Positions 48,011 through 56,421 of a DNA stretch of 64,000 nt are shown here, piece after piece (the first letter of the stretch is position 1; every line of letters begins with the position of its first letter). The translations under genes and the position numbers were made by a program. The notes under the pieces were generated by a model, which was given only the letters and a program-made list of their open reading frames with translations, did no database searches and was not told where the DNA came from. The DNA lies in NCBI GenBank assembly GCA_021780075.1, contig JAJXZL010000036.1, positions 62,001-126,000 on the forward strand. Direction: 5' to 3'. The DNA comes from Acidobacteriota bacterium. Its GTDB lineage: Bacteria; Acidobacteriota; Terriglobia; Terriglobales; Acidobacteriaceae.

Positions 48011-49603
48011 ATGAGTCCGGCCGATTCCGCCGCATCCGCCGGACTCCTCGCGCAAAGCATTGAAGAGTATCTGGCCGAGCACCCGGCAGCCGCCGTGCTT
48101 GAGGACGGCAGGGTGCTGTTTGACATGCGCATCGCCCGCTATGCGGTGAGCGAGTCGCATGGGCGCTGCCTGCTGCAACTGTGGAGCGAGGAGCGCAACC
48201 TGATGCGCACGGTGGTGGAGGTGCAGCAGCGCACGCATTGCCTGCGCCTGTTGACCCGCCGCCTGGGCGCGGCCAAGCCGCAAGCGCTGGAACTGGTGCC
48301 CACCAGCGATCGCCGCACACCCACGGCGCGCGACGCCGCACGGCGCAACTATCAGCGATTGCTGGAACGCGTGCTGACACGCACCTTTATCGGTTCAAAG
48401 GTGGACGGGATGCGTTCGGCGATGGACCTGGAGCATAGCTTTGGGCCCGCTTATACGCGCGGGCGACTGCTGCGCGGCACGGCGGCAGAGGCGGTTATCG
48501 GCGTTGGCGAAGCGGAGTCCGGGGCCACGGTGGACGGCATTCTTACGCTGGGCATTCTGTGGCTCGACTACTGCCGCCAGCATGGCGATGGGCGACGCCA
48601 CTTTGGCGGGCTCAAGGTGATTGTGCCCGCCGGCGCATGGCGCACGGCAGCGGAGCGGATGGCATGGCTGAACCACGCCGCCGCCGACTTTCAGCTTTTC
48701 ACGCTGGACGAGCGCAGCGAAGAACTCGCCCCGGTTGATTTTCGCGATACAGGCAATCTTGAGTCTCGGCTGGTGCATGCCTTTTCTGGCGATGCCGCCA
48801 TTGAGCGCTGCCGGGCAGGCATCGACCGGCTACTCGAGTTGACGCCGCCAGCGGCGAGAGAGCGCATCGAAATCAGGCCGCGTTCAGCCGCTGAGGTGGC
48901 GCTGCTGCTGCACGGACTTGAGTTTGCGCGCGTGCGCCATGGTGCGGCGGCGCACTCGTTTGCCCGCGAGGAGGAAATCACTTTTGGCGCGGGGGCCAAT
49001 GCAACTCCGCTGACCGGGGAGAACGAGGCGCTGTGTCGCGAGCTGTTCGCGCGGCTCTTCCTCAGTCGCCACGCCGACGGCATGCGCACGGATGCGCTTT
49101 TTCGATTGCAGCCGGAGCGATGGCTGGAATCACGGCTGCGCTGCGACATCACTGAGCTGCTTCCCAGCTTGCGCGGCGACCTGATATATACGCAGGTGCC
49201 CGCGCTTTCGTCGGGCGACCGGGGCATGCTGGACCTGCTCACGCTCGATCGCAACGGACGCCTGACGGTGATGGAGATCAAGGCGGATGAAGACCTGCAC
49301 CTGCCCCTGCAGGCGCTGGACTACTGGATTCGCGTACGCGCTCTGAATGAAGACCGCAAGCCCGCCGCTGGCAATAGCAGGCCGCTTTCAGCCTTCGAAA
49401 GCCAGGGGTACTTTGCCGGCGCGGAGGTTTCTCCGCTTACGCCGCGCCTGCTGCTGGTCGCTCCGGCACTGCGGATTCATCCCGCCAACGAGCAGGTGCT
49501 GCGCTACTTCTCACCGCAGGTAGAGTGGGAACTGATTGCACTGAGCGAGCATTGGCGGCGGGAACTGAGGGTCGTATTCCGGAAGCGCAACGGGGACCGG
49601 TAG
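48011..49603 (+). CDS. large conserved protein with C-terminal PD-(D/E)XK-like nuclease domain
   Basis: Encodes 530 aa, no signal peptide. The N-terminal 370 residues are unrecognised, with LLQLWSEERNLMRTVVEV and GTAAEAVIGVGEAESGATVD. The C-terminal ~150 residues carry GMLDLLTL, then TVMEIKADEDLHLPLQALDYW, i.e. D...ExK followed by QxxxY, the pattern of PD-(D/E)XK nucleases. It follows the YfiT-like gene with 9 bases between. A nucleic-acid role is likely; the substrate is unknown. Confidence 0.7.
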   Translation: MSPADSAASAGLLAQSIEEYLAEHPAAAVLEDGRVLFDMRIARYAVSESHGRCLLQLWSEERNLMRTVVEVQQRTHCLRLLTRRLGAAKPQALELVPTSDRRTPTARDAARRNYQRLLERVLTRTFIGSKVDGMRSAMDLEHSFGPAYTRGRLLRGTAAEAVIGVGEAESGATVDGILTLGILWLDYCRQHGDGRRHFGGLKVIVPAGAWRTAAERMAWLNHAAADFQLFTLDERSEELAPVDFRDTGNLESRLVHAFSGDAAIERCRAGIDRLLELTPPAARERIEIRPRSAAEVALLLHGLEFARVRHGAAAHSFAREEEITFGAGANATPLTGENEALCRELFARLFLSRHADGMRTDALFRLQPERWLESRLRCDITELLPSLRGDLIYTQVPALSSGDRGMLDLLTLDRNGRLTVMEIKADEDLHLPLQALDYWIRVRALNEDRKPAAGNSRPLSAFESQGYFAGAEVSPLTPRLLLVAPALRIHPANEQVLRYFSPQVEWELIALSEHWRRELRVVFRKRNGDR

Positions 49604-49804
49604 CGCCGGAGTACCGGTTGCAGCGCCGGGTGTCGCGCCGGTGATCGGGATTACATCTTCTGATGAAGAGTTGCCTTAGAATCGGACATTCCTAGGCGAC
49701 CGGGGGCATGTGCTGATTCTGATTACTTTGGTATTTGGCATAAGACTCAAGTATCCGAAGATTTTTGCCGATCAACTCCCCAGTTTTGCCGAGGGGAGAG
49801 CAGC

Positions 49805-50059
49805 ATGGTCAGCCGCGTTTTAGACGACAGGGAAGTTGGTGCACCTTCTTCTGGAAGGCAGCCAGCCTGCGATGCTGGACTTGTTCGACCGGCCACAGAG
49901 CAACAGGCGCAGGCGGATGCCGGGCGTGCAGATCACCAGTCGGAGCTGGTTTCTCGTGGCCTTGGGTTAGTGCGGGGCATTCGCATTGCGCTGGCGATTG
50001 AGGCTGCCGCGGGGCTTTGCCTCTATGGACTCTGGTGCCTCTGGCATTTCTTGCGCTAG
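49805..50059 (+). CDS. small protein with one C-terminal transmembrane helix
   Basis: Encodes 84 aa. A hydrophilic first half (Gln/Ala/Asp-rich) is followed by IRIALAIEAAAGLCLYGLWCLW as a single helix. GGGAGAG precedes the ATG at good spacing. No homologue recognised. It lies directly before the accessory island. Moderate confidence that it is translated. Confidence 0.5.
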   Translation: MVSRVLDDREVGAPSSGRQPACDAGLVRPATEQQAQADAGRADHQSELVSRGLGLVRGIRIALAIEAAAGLCLYGLWCLWHFLR

Positions 50060-50119
50060 GCAAGCTGGATGCTGAAGGCGCGCGGCGCGTGCGGCGGACG
50101 TTTCACAGGTCTCCTCAAT

Positions 50120-50318
50120 CATCTGCAAACTTTTTGTGGAAAACCGCAAATCCTTCTCAAAGGGGGGTGGGGGGGTAGGGGGTACCCTTCCACGGATCAG
50201 GGGTTCGTGATCCGACTGGCACGGCATGGGCCGGTTGCGGATTTCCGACACACTTTCCATTGTGCGCCGAAGCGGAGAAATACTCTGCAAATTGGGCGCA
50301 GGATTTTTTGAGGGGCTG
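50120..50318. repeat. dispersed ~199-bp element, copy 2 (G-tract strand, inverted to copy 1)
   Basis: Reverse complement of 4196-4394 with few differences. It begins ATCTGCAAAC, carries G-runs at about 50160-50183 (several runs of 5-7 G, G-quadruplex potential) and ends CAAATTGGGCG. Length matches copy 1. No coding capacity and no terminal target duplication that I can define by eye. Confidence 0.8.
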
Positions 50319-50390
50319 GGTGAGGTCTGCCGGATGCTCATCCGATTCTGTGGCTGGGAGAGAAAAGAGGGGATGGTGAAGGTGGATTCC

Positions 50391-50415
50391 CAGGTGCCCA
50401 AAAGCGAGGCACCTG
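50391..50415. repeat. REP-like palindrome left of the transposase remnant
   Basis: CAGGTGCC (50391-50398) pairs with GGCACCTG (50408-50415), 9-base loop. It sits about 60 bases from the transposase remnant and shares the GGTGCC theme of nearby REP-like stems. Confidence 0.6.
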
Positions 50416-50476
50416 GGGCAACCATCTTCAGTGGTGGGACCCACTTTGTAATCCCGGCACCTGGGCCAGCCCCCAG

Positions 50477-50554
50477 CGGCTGCCTGCGAAAGCAACTGAA
50501 GGTGATGAAGTGAAATGCACCGGCTTTCTGGTAACGGACGAGTTTGCCCTTCAT
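50477..50554 (-). pseudogene. remnant of a REP-associated tyrosine transposase (RAYT)
   Basis: A start ATG at 50554 opens a frame reading KLVRYQKAGAFHFITFSCF, which is the usual N-terminus of RAYT (IS200/IS605-like Y1) transposases. Similarity stops after 26 residues (FRRQP) and the frame continues into repeat sequence with no HUH motif. It is a truncated, inactive gene end. Confidence 0.75.
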
Positions 50555-50583
50555 GAAGAAGAACGAGTGTACGTGGTTCCCAC

Positions 50584-50610
50584 CCTTTCGGCCAACCGCA
50601 GGCCGAAAGG
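50584..50610. repeat. REP-like palindrome right of the transposase remnant
   Basis: CCTTTCGGCC (50584-50593) pairs with GGCCGAAAGG (50601-50610), 7-base loop. Imperfect pairing extends outwards (GGTTCCCA with TGGGGCACC). This is the form of REP elements mobilised by RAYT. Confidence 0.75.
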
Positions 50611-50729
50611 ATGGGGCACCCGCCTCGGCATCGCGCTTTCCCGTCCGGTCACGAGCTTACCGCCAACACCCGCTCATCGCAAAAAACGCGATGAACGGGG
50701 CACAGCTTCTTCCATCTCTGTGCATCGAT

Positions 50730-51095
50730 TCACGGCTCTTGACCGGGCCACCTGCCAAAGGCCTCCATGGTGTCAGCCGCTGCGCCACTCATCGAACCGA
50801 AAGGTGTGCGAGCGAAAAAGGAACTGTTACTTACACTCTTGAAGAACCCGAAGGCAGCAAACTTCCCTCCTACTTCGAGGGCGTTATCCAATTGACTCTC
50901 TTTGGGAGTCAAGCCCCAGCCGGGAATCATTTGTAATGGACTCAGAGCTTTATAGAGCTTCCCGTCCGGCGTCTTGTTGATCTTATCCAGACAATCATGG
51001 TACTGCTGAATCTGCGTCTGGACGTTATTTGGGGCTACAACGAATACGCATGTAGCGCACCCTGTCATAGACACATCGAGGTTCATCGTAGCCAT
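50730..51095 (-). CDS. variable cassette 3: putative toxin C-terminal module
   Basis: Encodes 121 aa. After a short N-terminus comes VFVVAPNNV, the junction motif shared with the other two cassettes, then a unique body (QQYHDCLDKINKTPDG, LSPLQMIPGWGL). The rest is hydrophobic/Gly-rich. No known toxin domain recognised. The DNA GTTATTTGGGGC at 51024-51035 is the shared junction. It lies directly after the membrane protein 51108-51602. A displaced C-terminal fragment of a large polymorphic toxin is inferred. No downstream immunity gene is visible. Confidence 0.55.
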   Translation of the reverse strand: MATMNLDVSMTGCATCVFVVAPNNVQTQIQQYHDCLDKINKTPDGKLYKALSPLQMIPGWGLTPKESQLDNALEVGGKFAAFGFFKSVSNSSFFARTPFGSMSGAAADTMEAFGRWPGQEP

Positions 51096-51107
51096 ACCGG
51101 TTCGAGC

Positions 51108-51602
51108 CTACATCTTTTTCTTGTTCGGCAAAACCAACCTCAGAAACGATCCAAGAGGATTTGAGAGAGCTTCGATGAAAGAACTGGGAAACAGGTTTGC
51201 CGGACGGAAGGCCCAATGAACAGCGATGTAAACCGTGTTCTGCAGGAGAAAACTCGTCAAGATTAGAGGCACAGCCTTTTCTTCGAGAGCCCGATCCCCG
51301 AGCTTTCCCGCAACAAGGAACACTCCAAAACAGACGATGAAATTCAAGGTAGCGAGACTGAACAACGTCTTCCCTAGCCTGATCCGTCCCGGCGAGAGAG
51401 AGAACAATGGCTCCCACGGAGGACGCATATGAGGTTGAAACGTGAACGTTGCTGCACAACAATGAAGAATAAAGAACGCCAAATACCAATTGAAGCTAGG
51501 TAAGGCCGGGTAACCTAGCACCACCAAAGCAAACCAAGCAGCGCAGCAGAGAGCACCTAAACAGCCATACCAGAATCCAAATAGCTGAATCAGTTTTCTC
51601 AT
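51108..51602 (-). CDS. small membrane protein, putative immunity protein of cassette 2
   Basis: Encodes 164 aa with four to five helices (FGFWYGCLGALCCAAWFALVVLG, WYLAFFILHCCAATF, LFSLATLNFIVCFGVFLVAG) and a Lys-rich C-terminus. Its ATG overlaps the TGA of cassette 2 (ATGA at 51599-51602), so they are translated together, as toxin/immunity pairs often are. Family not recognised; the immunity role is inferred from position only. Confidence 0.6.
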   Translation of the reverse strand: MRKLIQLFGFWYGCLGALCCAAWFALVVLGYPALPSFNWYLAFFILHCCAATFTFQPHMRPPWEPLFSLSPGRIRLGKTLFSLATLNFIVCFGVFLVAGKLGDRALEEKAVPLILTSFLLQNTVYIAVHWAFRPANLFPSSFIEALSNPLGSFLRLVLPNKKKM

Positions 51603-51946
51603 TTGGCGTTCCTGCATGCAACGGCATCATTGATAGCCGAAGCGGCGTTAACCAAATTTGCAACCGTTCCTGCTGTCCCCGCAGCCTTTGCGACGTCATC
51701 AAGCACAGCACCGCTGCCAATATTCTTCGCGGACTGCATAATAGTGTTGTAGGTAGACGCTAATGCGTTTGCACCCCAGAACATACCCTGAGCAGTTCCC
51801 ATTCCAGTGAATGGATTGCTAAATGTCACAATGCTCTTCCCCGACAAATAGTTCTGGACGAAATTGACGTTCCCTCCTGCTACGGTGAAGGCCAATTTCG
51901 CAGCGTTGTAACCAGGAATAAAACCGAGCCCATAGTTGATGGCCAC
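51599..51946 (-). CDS. variable cassette 2: putative toxin C-terminal module, no good start
   Basis: The called frame starts at GTG 51946 and gives 115 aa, but the same frame is open upstream to about 52039 and includes LAPNNS at the shared junction (DNA 51983-51999). No ATG, GTG or TTG occurs before LAPNN. The body is Gly/Ala-rich and hydrophobic (GYNAAKLAFTVAGGNV, FSNPFTGMGTAQGM). So it looks like a C-terminal fragment separated from its parent gene, possibly translated by coupling with the membrane protein that ends inside it. Its stop overlaps the next gene. Confidence 0.55.
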   Translation of the reverse strand: MAINYGLGFIPGYNAAKLAFTVAGGNVNFVQNYLSGKSIVTFSNPFTGMGTAQGMFWGANALASTYNTIMQSAKNIGSGAVLDDVAKAAGTAGTVANLVNAASAINDAVACRNAK

Positions 51947-51983
51947 GTCGGCGACGCAGGCTGCTTGTGCTTTTGTGATGCTG

Positions 51984-52445
51984 TTATTTGGGGCAAGTGC
52001 CGCCCTCCCCGGCTGCTCTTGAGGAAATGCGAGTAAGCGTCATGTGATACAAAGCGAAATAGCCGATAGGCACGCATAACAACAACGACACGACGAGGCC
52101 ACCGAAAGCGTACTTCGGATCCATGAAGCCGAGTTTAACACCGGAGTAGATCACTGCAACCACCACAGCAACGCCCCAAAGGGCCACGCTCACGCCCCAT
52201 TCACGCGCTAGTCGTTTGGGCGATGGGTTCTGCTTCTCCCGCTGCCACAACCACCAAACAAGTGGGATAAAAATTGCTGCAGGCATAGCACAAGCCAGAT
52301 ATGGGCCTGCAAGCTCAGCCGCTGTCTTCTTGAGAGCTAACCCAAATAAAAGGAACGGCCCGAGTTCCAACACAAGATAAGTGCTGAGGCCCCAGAATAG
52401 CCAAACCCAAATGCTGTCCTGCGATCTCGAGATCGACAGTTTCAT
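51984..52445 (-). CDS. small membrane protein, putative immunity protein of cassette 1
   Basis: Encodes 153 aa with four helices (WVWLFWGLSTYLVLELGPFLLFG, YLACAMPAAIFIPLVWW, VSVALWGVAVVVAVIYSG, FGGLVVSLLLCVPIGYFALYH). It lies 9 bases after cassette 1. Its own stop (TAA) is formed within the junction GCCCCAAATAAC, i.e. the cassette-2 junction overlaps its 3' end in another frame. No known family. Confidence 0.6.
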   Translation of the reverse strand: MKLSISRSQDSIWVWLFWGLSTYLVLELGPFLLFGLALKKTAAELAGPYLACAMPAAIFIPLVWWLWQREKQNPSPKRLAREWGVSVALWGVAVVVAVIYSGVKLGFMDPKYAFGGLVVSLLLCVPIGYFALYHMTLTRISSRAAGEGGTCPK

Positions 52446-52454
52446 TCTCAGCTC

Positions 52455-53021
52455 CTACTCCGTCTCCGTGCAGGTAATGGCCTGCTTAATACCTGGGATC
52501 ATCTCCCCTGTCGCTACCTTATAAGCGCCGTAACCCATTACTGTGGCGCTGCCCGCGAGGCTACCTCCAGCGAAAAGGCCTGCTGGGCATGTCACAAACA
52601 CCCCGGGTTCGGGTGCGCACGTGGCCCCAACAATGAAGAATGAGCCATAATACCCAAGCGCAGCCAGGTTAGCCATTCCCGTCGCAGTGATATATCCATC
52701 GGCTGCCTTTATCACCCCACCTATGCGAGTCGTTGCTTTGCAAGGTTTCTTCTGGGGTTGTGGTTGGTTATTTGGGGCAAGTGTGTTTTGGGCCAGCAGG
52801 ACCGGCCCAGTGCCGGTGCCGCTTTCGAGTGCCCAATAGGAGAATCCGATTCTACCGGGCACCCCCACCTCATTCGCGGCAGCATTTGTCAAGACGTTGC
52901 CATTCTGGTCGGTCCAGCCTCCCGTGGTTAGAGAGTCTGTGTACTTACCGTCCTTGTATGTTTCACCAAGGTTATTGTGGTTGAACTCATTGGCGCTTAC
53001 ACATGGACTTGTGCTCCTCAT
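52455..53021 (-). CDS. variable cassette 1: putative toxin C-terminal module
   Basis: Encodes 188 aa. The first 70 residues (NNLGETYKDGKYTDSLTTGG, VLLAQNTLAPNN) are likely the tail of the conserved parent protein, followed by the shared LAPNN junction, then a variable part with Cys and hydrophobic Gly/Ala segments (YYGSFFIVGATC, GLFAGGSLAGSATVMGYGAY). No recognised enzymatic motif. It is 9 bases upstream of a membrane protein. REP palindromes lie just before its start. Confidence 0.55.
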   Translation of the reverse strand: MRSTSPCVSANEFNHNNLGETYKDGKYTDSLTTGGWTDQNGNVLTNAAANEVGVPGRIGFSYWALESGTGTGPVLLAQNTLAPNNQPQPQKKPCKATTRIGGVIKAADGYITATGMANLAALGYYGSFFIVGATCAPEPGVFVTCPAGLFAGGSLAGSATVMGYGAYKVATGEMIPGIKQAITCTETE

Positions 53022-53031
53022 CGTACATCTT

Positions 53032-53090
53032 CCCCGGTCCCCAACCGCGAGGGACCGGGGCCACCCGCCACTCGTGTTCTGTGGCGGGGC
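53032..53090. repeat. pair of REP-like palindromes upstream of the cassettes
   Basis: CCCCGGTCCC (53032-53041) pairs with GGGACCGGGG (53051-53060), with loop CAACCGCGA. Just after it, CCACCCGCCAC pairs with GTGGCGGGG (53061-53090, one bulge). Same style as the REP stems at 50391 and 50584, so REPs border both sides of the cassette array. Confidence 0.65.
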
Positions 53091-53123
53091 GAGAAGACGG
53101 GATGAGAGGGCCGGCCTCGACTG

Positions 53124-53912
53124 TTACTTCGCGTGAGCAATAGATCCGTCGGCCTGGATGACGAAAAGCATTTTGCCATTGGCTCCGAGGTACTCCGGCA
53201 CAGCTGGTCGTCTGGAAAGCACGAAGAATACGTCGCTGTCTTCCGGGACTTCGCTTAGTACGTGAACGTGATATCCAGCAGCGATTTTTGCCACATTGGG
53301 ATTGTGGGTGTCGAAGTCGAGTACGGCCTGATGCATGCGGTGATCTTCCACTATCTTTTCGCCGTTGGGCGAGACGGTGTAGCGCTCGTCGCCACCGAGT
53401 GGATAGACGCCGTCTTTGGTCTGTGCTGGCAGCACATAGACGTAAAGCAGGCCGTTGGGTGCGGGTAGGACTGCAACGTTGTACGGGCGATTCTCGCCAC
53501 GAAAGTCTTTAAGCGCAAGATCGATTGCCTTGGCGGCAGAGAGGAAGAAGCCGTTGTCCTGCTGCGGTACGGCGAAATGCTGCACGGAGAAATCTTCAAG
53601 CGTCTTGCCTTCCGAGGCCACGTAAGTGATCAGGAATGCATCGCGTGTGTCATTCAAGTGACCGTATGCAACAATCCATCCTTCGCTGGTTTTCTGCGCG
53701 ATGTAGCGGCGGACTTCTCCGTCCTTAGGATGCTGCGCCTGCACTGCGTCAGAAGAGTGCCATGCGGCTTGGTCATAGGCATACAGCTCGCGGCCGCGTT
53801 CGGTAATCTGCTGCAATTCCGCGTCCGATATCTTCGGAGGTTTCTTAGACATCGCGGGCGTGGCGCAAAGGACAACAAGCGCGGCGACTGCAGCAAATCT
53901 TCGGTACGACAT
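53124..53912 (-). CDS. exported protein of unknown function
   Basis: Encodes about 262 aa with signal peptide YRRFAAVAALVVLCATPAMS. It is soluble and mixed alpha/beta. GRELYAYDQAAWHSSDAV, GWIVAYGHLNDTRDAFLITY and DERYTVSPNGEKIVEDHRMH look like conserved-core segments, but I do not recognise the family. The start at 53912 has AAAGGAG; an upstream in-frame start is weaker. It lies between the cassette island and the OPT transporter. Confidence 0.7.
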   Translation of the reverse strand: MSYRRFAAVAALVVLCATPAMSKKPPKISDAELQQITERGRELYAYDQAAWHSSDAVQAQHPKDGEVRRYIAQKTSEGWIVAYGHLNDTRDAFLITYVASEGKTLEDFSVQHFAVPQQDNGFFLSAAKAIDLALKDFRGENRPYNVAVLPAPNGLLYVYVLPAQTKDGVYPLGGDERYTVSPNGEKIVEDHRMHQAVLDFDTHNPNVAKIAAGYHVHVLSEVPEDSDVFFVLSRRPAVPEYLGANGKMLFVIQADGSIAHAK

Positions 53913-53942
53913 GGCAGCTCCTTTTGACAGCATCTCGACAAT

Positions 53943-56120
53943 CTACTTTTTGAGTGGTTTTTTGGCGAAGTAGTAGAGCGAGTAGGCGAGCATGGCGAAG
54001 GCGAGGACGGAGACCCACGAGTGATCGAGGAAGGTGTGGGGGAAGTTGAGGATGTCGCCTTTGTCGAAGGTGGTTTCGTAGCCCTTGAGGGCGACGCCGA
54101 GGAGGCCGACGATGCCGCCGGCGGCGATGAGTCCTGAGGCGTAGAGGGAGCCGGGAGAGATTTCGCTATCGGTGGCGGCTTCGCCGGATTTTTTGGCGGC
54201 CTGATCGATGAACCAGCGGACCATGCCTCCGACGAAGATGGCGAGGGTGGTGCCGATGGAGAGGTAGGCTCCGACGGCGAAGGAGAGCGAGCGGATGCCG
54301 AGCAGCTCAACGGCGATGACGAGAAAGACGCCGAGCATGACGAGTCCCCAGGGGAGCTTGCGGCTGAGGATGCCATTGATGACGGTGGCCATGAGGCGGG
54401 CCTGCGGGGCGGCGGCCTTTTCGCTGCCGATGCCCTGGATCCACTGCACCTCAATCTGCCCGGTGGCGGGCGAGTAGAGGTATTTGCCGTCGGCCAGCTC
54501 GGGCGAGCCGAGGGCGTTGAGGACGACGTACTCGCTCTTGTGGCGGAGGGTTGAGGCGTTGTTGGGGCCGAGGACGGGAAACTGGTCGGGGAGGTGGCGG
54601 GTGTCGTTTTGGACGGCGACGCCGGGATGCGGTGCGGTGAGGCTCCAGGGCTTGGCGATGGCGCGGAACTCCTGAAGGCCGGTGTTCATGAGGTTGAGGG
54701 TGAAGCCGATGGCGATGGTGGAGACGACGACGCCGATCATGAGGGCGATCTGCTGGAGGCGCGGGGTGGAGCCGACGATGTAGCCGGTCTTGAGGTCCTG
54801 CGAGGTGTCGCCTGCGTTGGCCGCGGCGATGCAGACGACGCCGCCGATGGTGATGGCGAGCGCGCCGAAGGCGGGGCTGGTCCAACCCTTGACGAGGAAG
54901 ATGGCAGACGTGGCCATGAGGGTGGCGATGGTCATGCCGGAGATGGGATTGGCGGAGCTGCCGATGAGGCCGACGATGCGCGAGCTGACGGTGACGAAGA
55001 GGAATCCGAAGAGGACGACGAGGAGCGAAGCAGCGAGGTTGGCTGCCCAGCCGACGTAGGCGCCGGGCACGGGCTTGAACTGGAGAAAGAAGAACATGAA
55101 GGCGACGAGGAGGATGGAGCCGAGGACGACGACGCGCATGGAGAGGTCGTTCTCAGTGCGCAGGGGCTGGGCGCTGGCGGCAGTGCGGGAACGGATGTTT
55201 TTGAAGCCGGAGGTGAGCGCGCCCAGGATGGTGGGGAGCGTTTTGATGAGCGTGATGAGGCCCGCGGCGGCGACGGCTCCGGCGCCCATGGGGCGGATGT
55301 AGGTGGCCCAGAGATCGCTGGGGCCCATCTGCGCAATGGGAACTGTGCCGGGGTAGATGGGGTGCGGGAGTTCCTTGCCGAAGAAGTAGATGAGCGGCAT
55401 GAGGACGAGCCAGGAGAAGACGCCTCCAGCGAAGATGACGCCGGCGACTTTGGGGCCGATGATGTAGCCGACGCCGAGGTATTCCGGTGTGGCGTCGGCC
55501 TTGATGGAGGCGCCTTTGAGGATGTGCGCGGGGCCGAAGTCGGGCTGGTACTCGGGCGTAGCGGGCCAGGCTTTGAAGATGTTTTCGTTCTGGAAGAGGG
55601 TGTAGAGCGCGCCGAGGCCGAGACCGAAGAAGACGCGGCTGGCAAGGCCGCCACCGCGCTCGCCGGCCATAAGGACGTCAGCGCAGGCGGTGCCCTCAGG
55701 GTACGTCAGGTTGCCGTGCTCCTCGACGATGAGCTGGCGGCGGAGGGGAATCATGAAGAGCACGCCCAGCCAGCCACCGATGAGGGCGAGAAGGAAGATG
55801 CGGGAGTACTCGAGATCGAAGCCGAGGAAGATGAGCGCGGGCAGGGTGAAGATGACTCCGGCGGCGATGGACTGGCCTGCGTTGCCGGTGGTCTGGACGA
55901 TGTTGTTTTCAAGGATGGAGGCGCGGCCGAGGACACGCAGAATGCTGATGGAGAGCACCGCGATGGGAATGGAGGCGGCGACGGTGAGCCCGGCGCGCAG
56001 GCCGACGTAGACGGTGACGGCGCCGAAGATGATGCCGAAAAGCGAGCCGAGCAAAATGGCGCGGAGGGTGAACTCGGGGCGGGTCTCGGACGGCGGAACA
56101 AAAGGCTGAAAGTCGGGCAT
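53943..56120 (-). CDS. OPT-family oligopeptide transporter
   Basis: Encodes 725 aa with about 15 helices. LRAILLGSLFGIIFGAVTVYVGLRAGLTV, SIPIAVLSISILR, NIVQTTGNAGQSIAAGVIFTLPALIFLG, LIVEEHGNLTYPEGTACADVL (conserved OPT helix) and GYIVGSTPRLQQ are typical. It is a proton-coupled importer of peptides or metal-chelates; the substrate is unknown. ATG at 56120 with GGAGGC before it; the N-terminal 30 residues of the longer frame are rejected. Confidence 0.93.
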   Translation of the reverse strand: MPDFQPFVPPSETRPEFTLRAILLGSLFGIIFGAVTVYVGLRAGLTVAASIPIAVLSISILRVLGRASILENNIVQTTGNAGQSIAAGVIFTLPALIFLGFDLEYSRIFLLALIGGWLGVLFMIPLRRQLIVEEHGNLTYPEGTACADVLMAGERGGGLASRVFFGLGLGALYTLFQNENIFKAWPATPEYQPDFGPAHILKGASIKADATPEYLGVGYIIGPKVAGVIFAGGVFSWLVLMPLIYFFGKELPHPIYPGTVPIAQMGPSDLWATYIRPMGAGAVAAAGLITLIKTLPTILGALTSGFKNIRSRTAASAQPLRTENDLSMRVVVLGSILLVAFMFFFLQFKPVPGAYVGWAANLAASLLVVLFGFLFVTVSSRIVGLIGSSANPISGMTIATLMATSAIFLVKGWTSPAFGALAITIGGVVCIAAANAGDTSQDLKTGYIVGSTPRLQQIALMIGVVVSTIAIGFTLNLMNTGLQEFRAIAKPWSLTAPHPGVAVQNDTRHLPDQFPVLGPNNASTLRHKSEYVVLNALGSPELADGKYLYSPATGQIEVQWIQGIGSEKAAAPQARLMATVINGILSRKLPWGLVMLGVFLVIAVELLGIRSLSFAVGAYLSIGTTLAIFVGGMVRWFIDQAAKKSGEAATDSEISPGSLYASGLIAAGGIVGLLGVALKGYETTFDKGDILNFPHTFLDHSWVSVLAFAMLAYSLYYFAKKPLKK

Positions 56121-56421
56121 GAAAAGCCTCCAAAGCAACAGGAACAACCTGCGATGCAGCAATGACCCTGAAATGGGGAGTGTAGCAGCGCCGACGGCAG
56201 GCGTCACAGGGGCATTGTTGAAATGCCGCCGAGAGCACCTGTGCGCTGTACGCGCTGGTACTTCCTTTCCGTAGTGGCATAGCGGGCGGCAATTCTCTGC
56301 ACAATGGGCCAGGGATTTTTAGCGGGATTCCGGGTCTCAGAAGCGAGACTGGGGCGCCATTTTCGTGGCGGTCATATCTGCCGCCCGGCTCCCTGCGGAC
56401 GCGGCGATTTGCCTATTGCAT

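Noticed and set aside
49967-50554. 195-aa minus-strand frame across the dispersed element
   Set aside because: Only the first 26 residues match RAYT; the remainder is translation of repeat and REP DNA. Called as a remnant only.
50510-50936. Plus-strand frames of 110 and 130 residues over the REP region
   Set aside because: They run through REP palindromes and antisense to cassette 3, with compositions typical of shadows.
54594-56165. Long plus-strand frames (523 aa) opposite the OPT transporter, and similar frames opposite the TonB receptor
   Set aside because: Acidic, low-complexity translation produced by third-position GC bias on the antisense strand; the minus-strand genes have clear homology and SDs.
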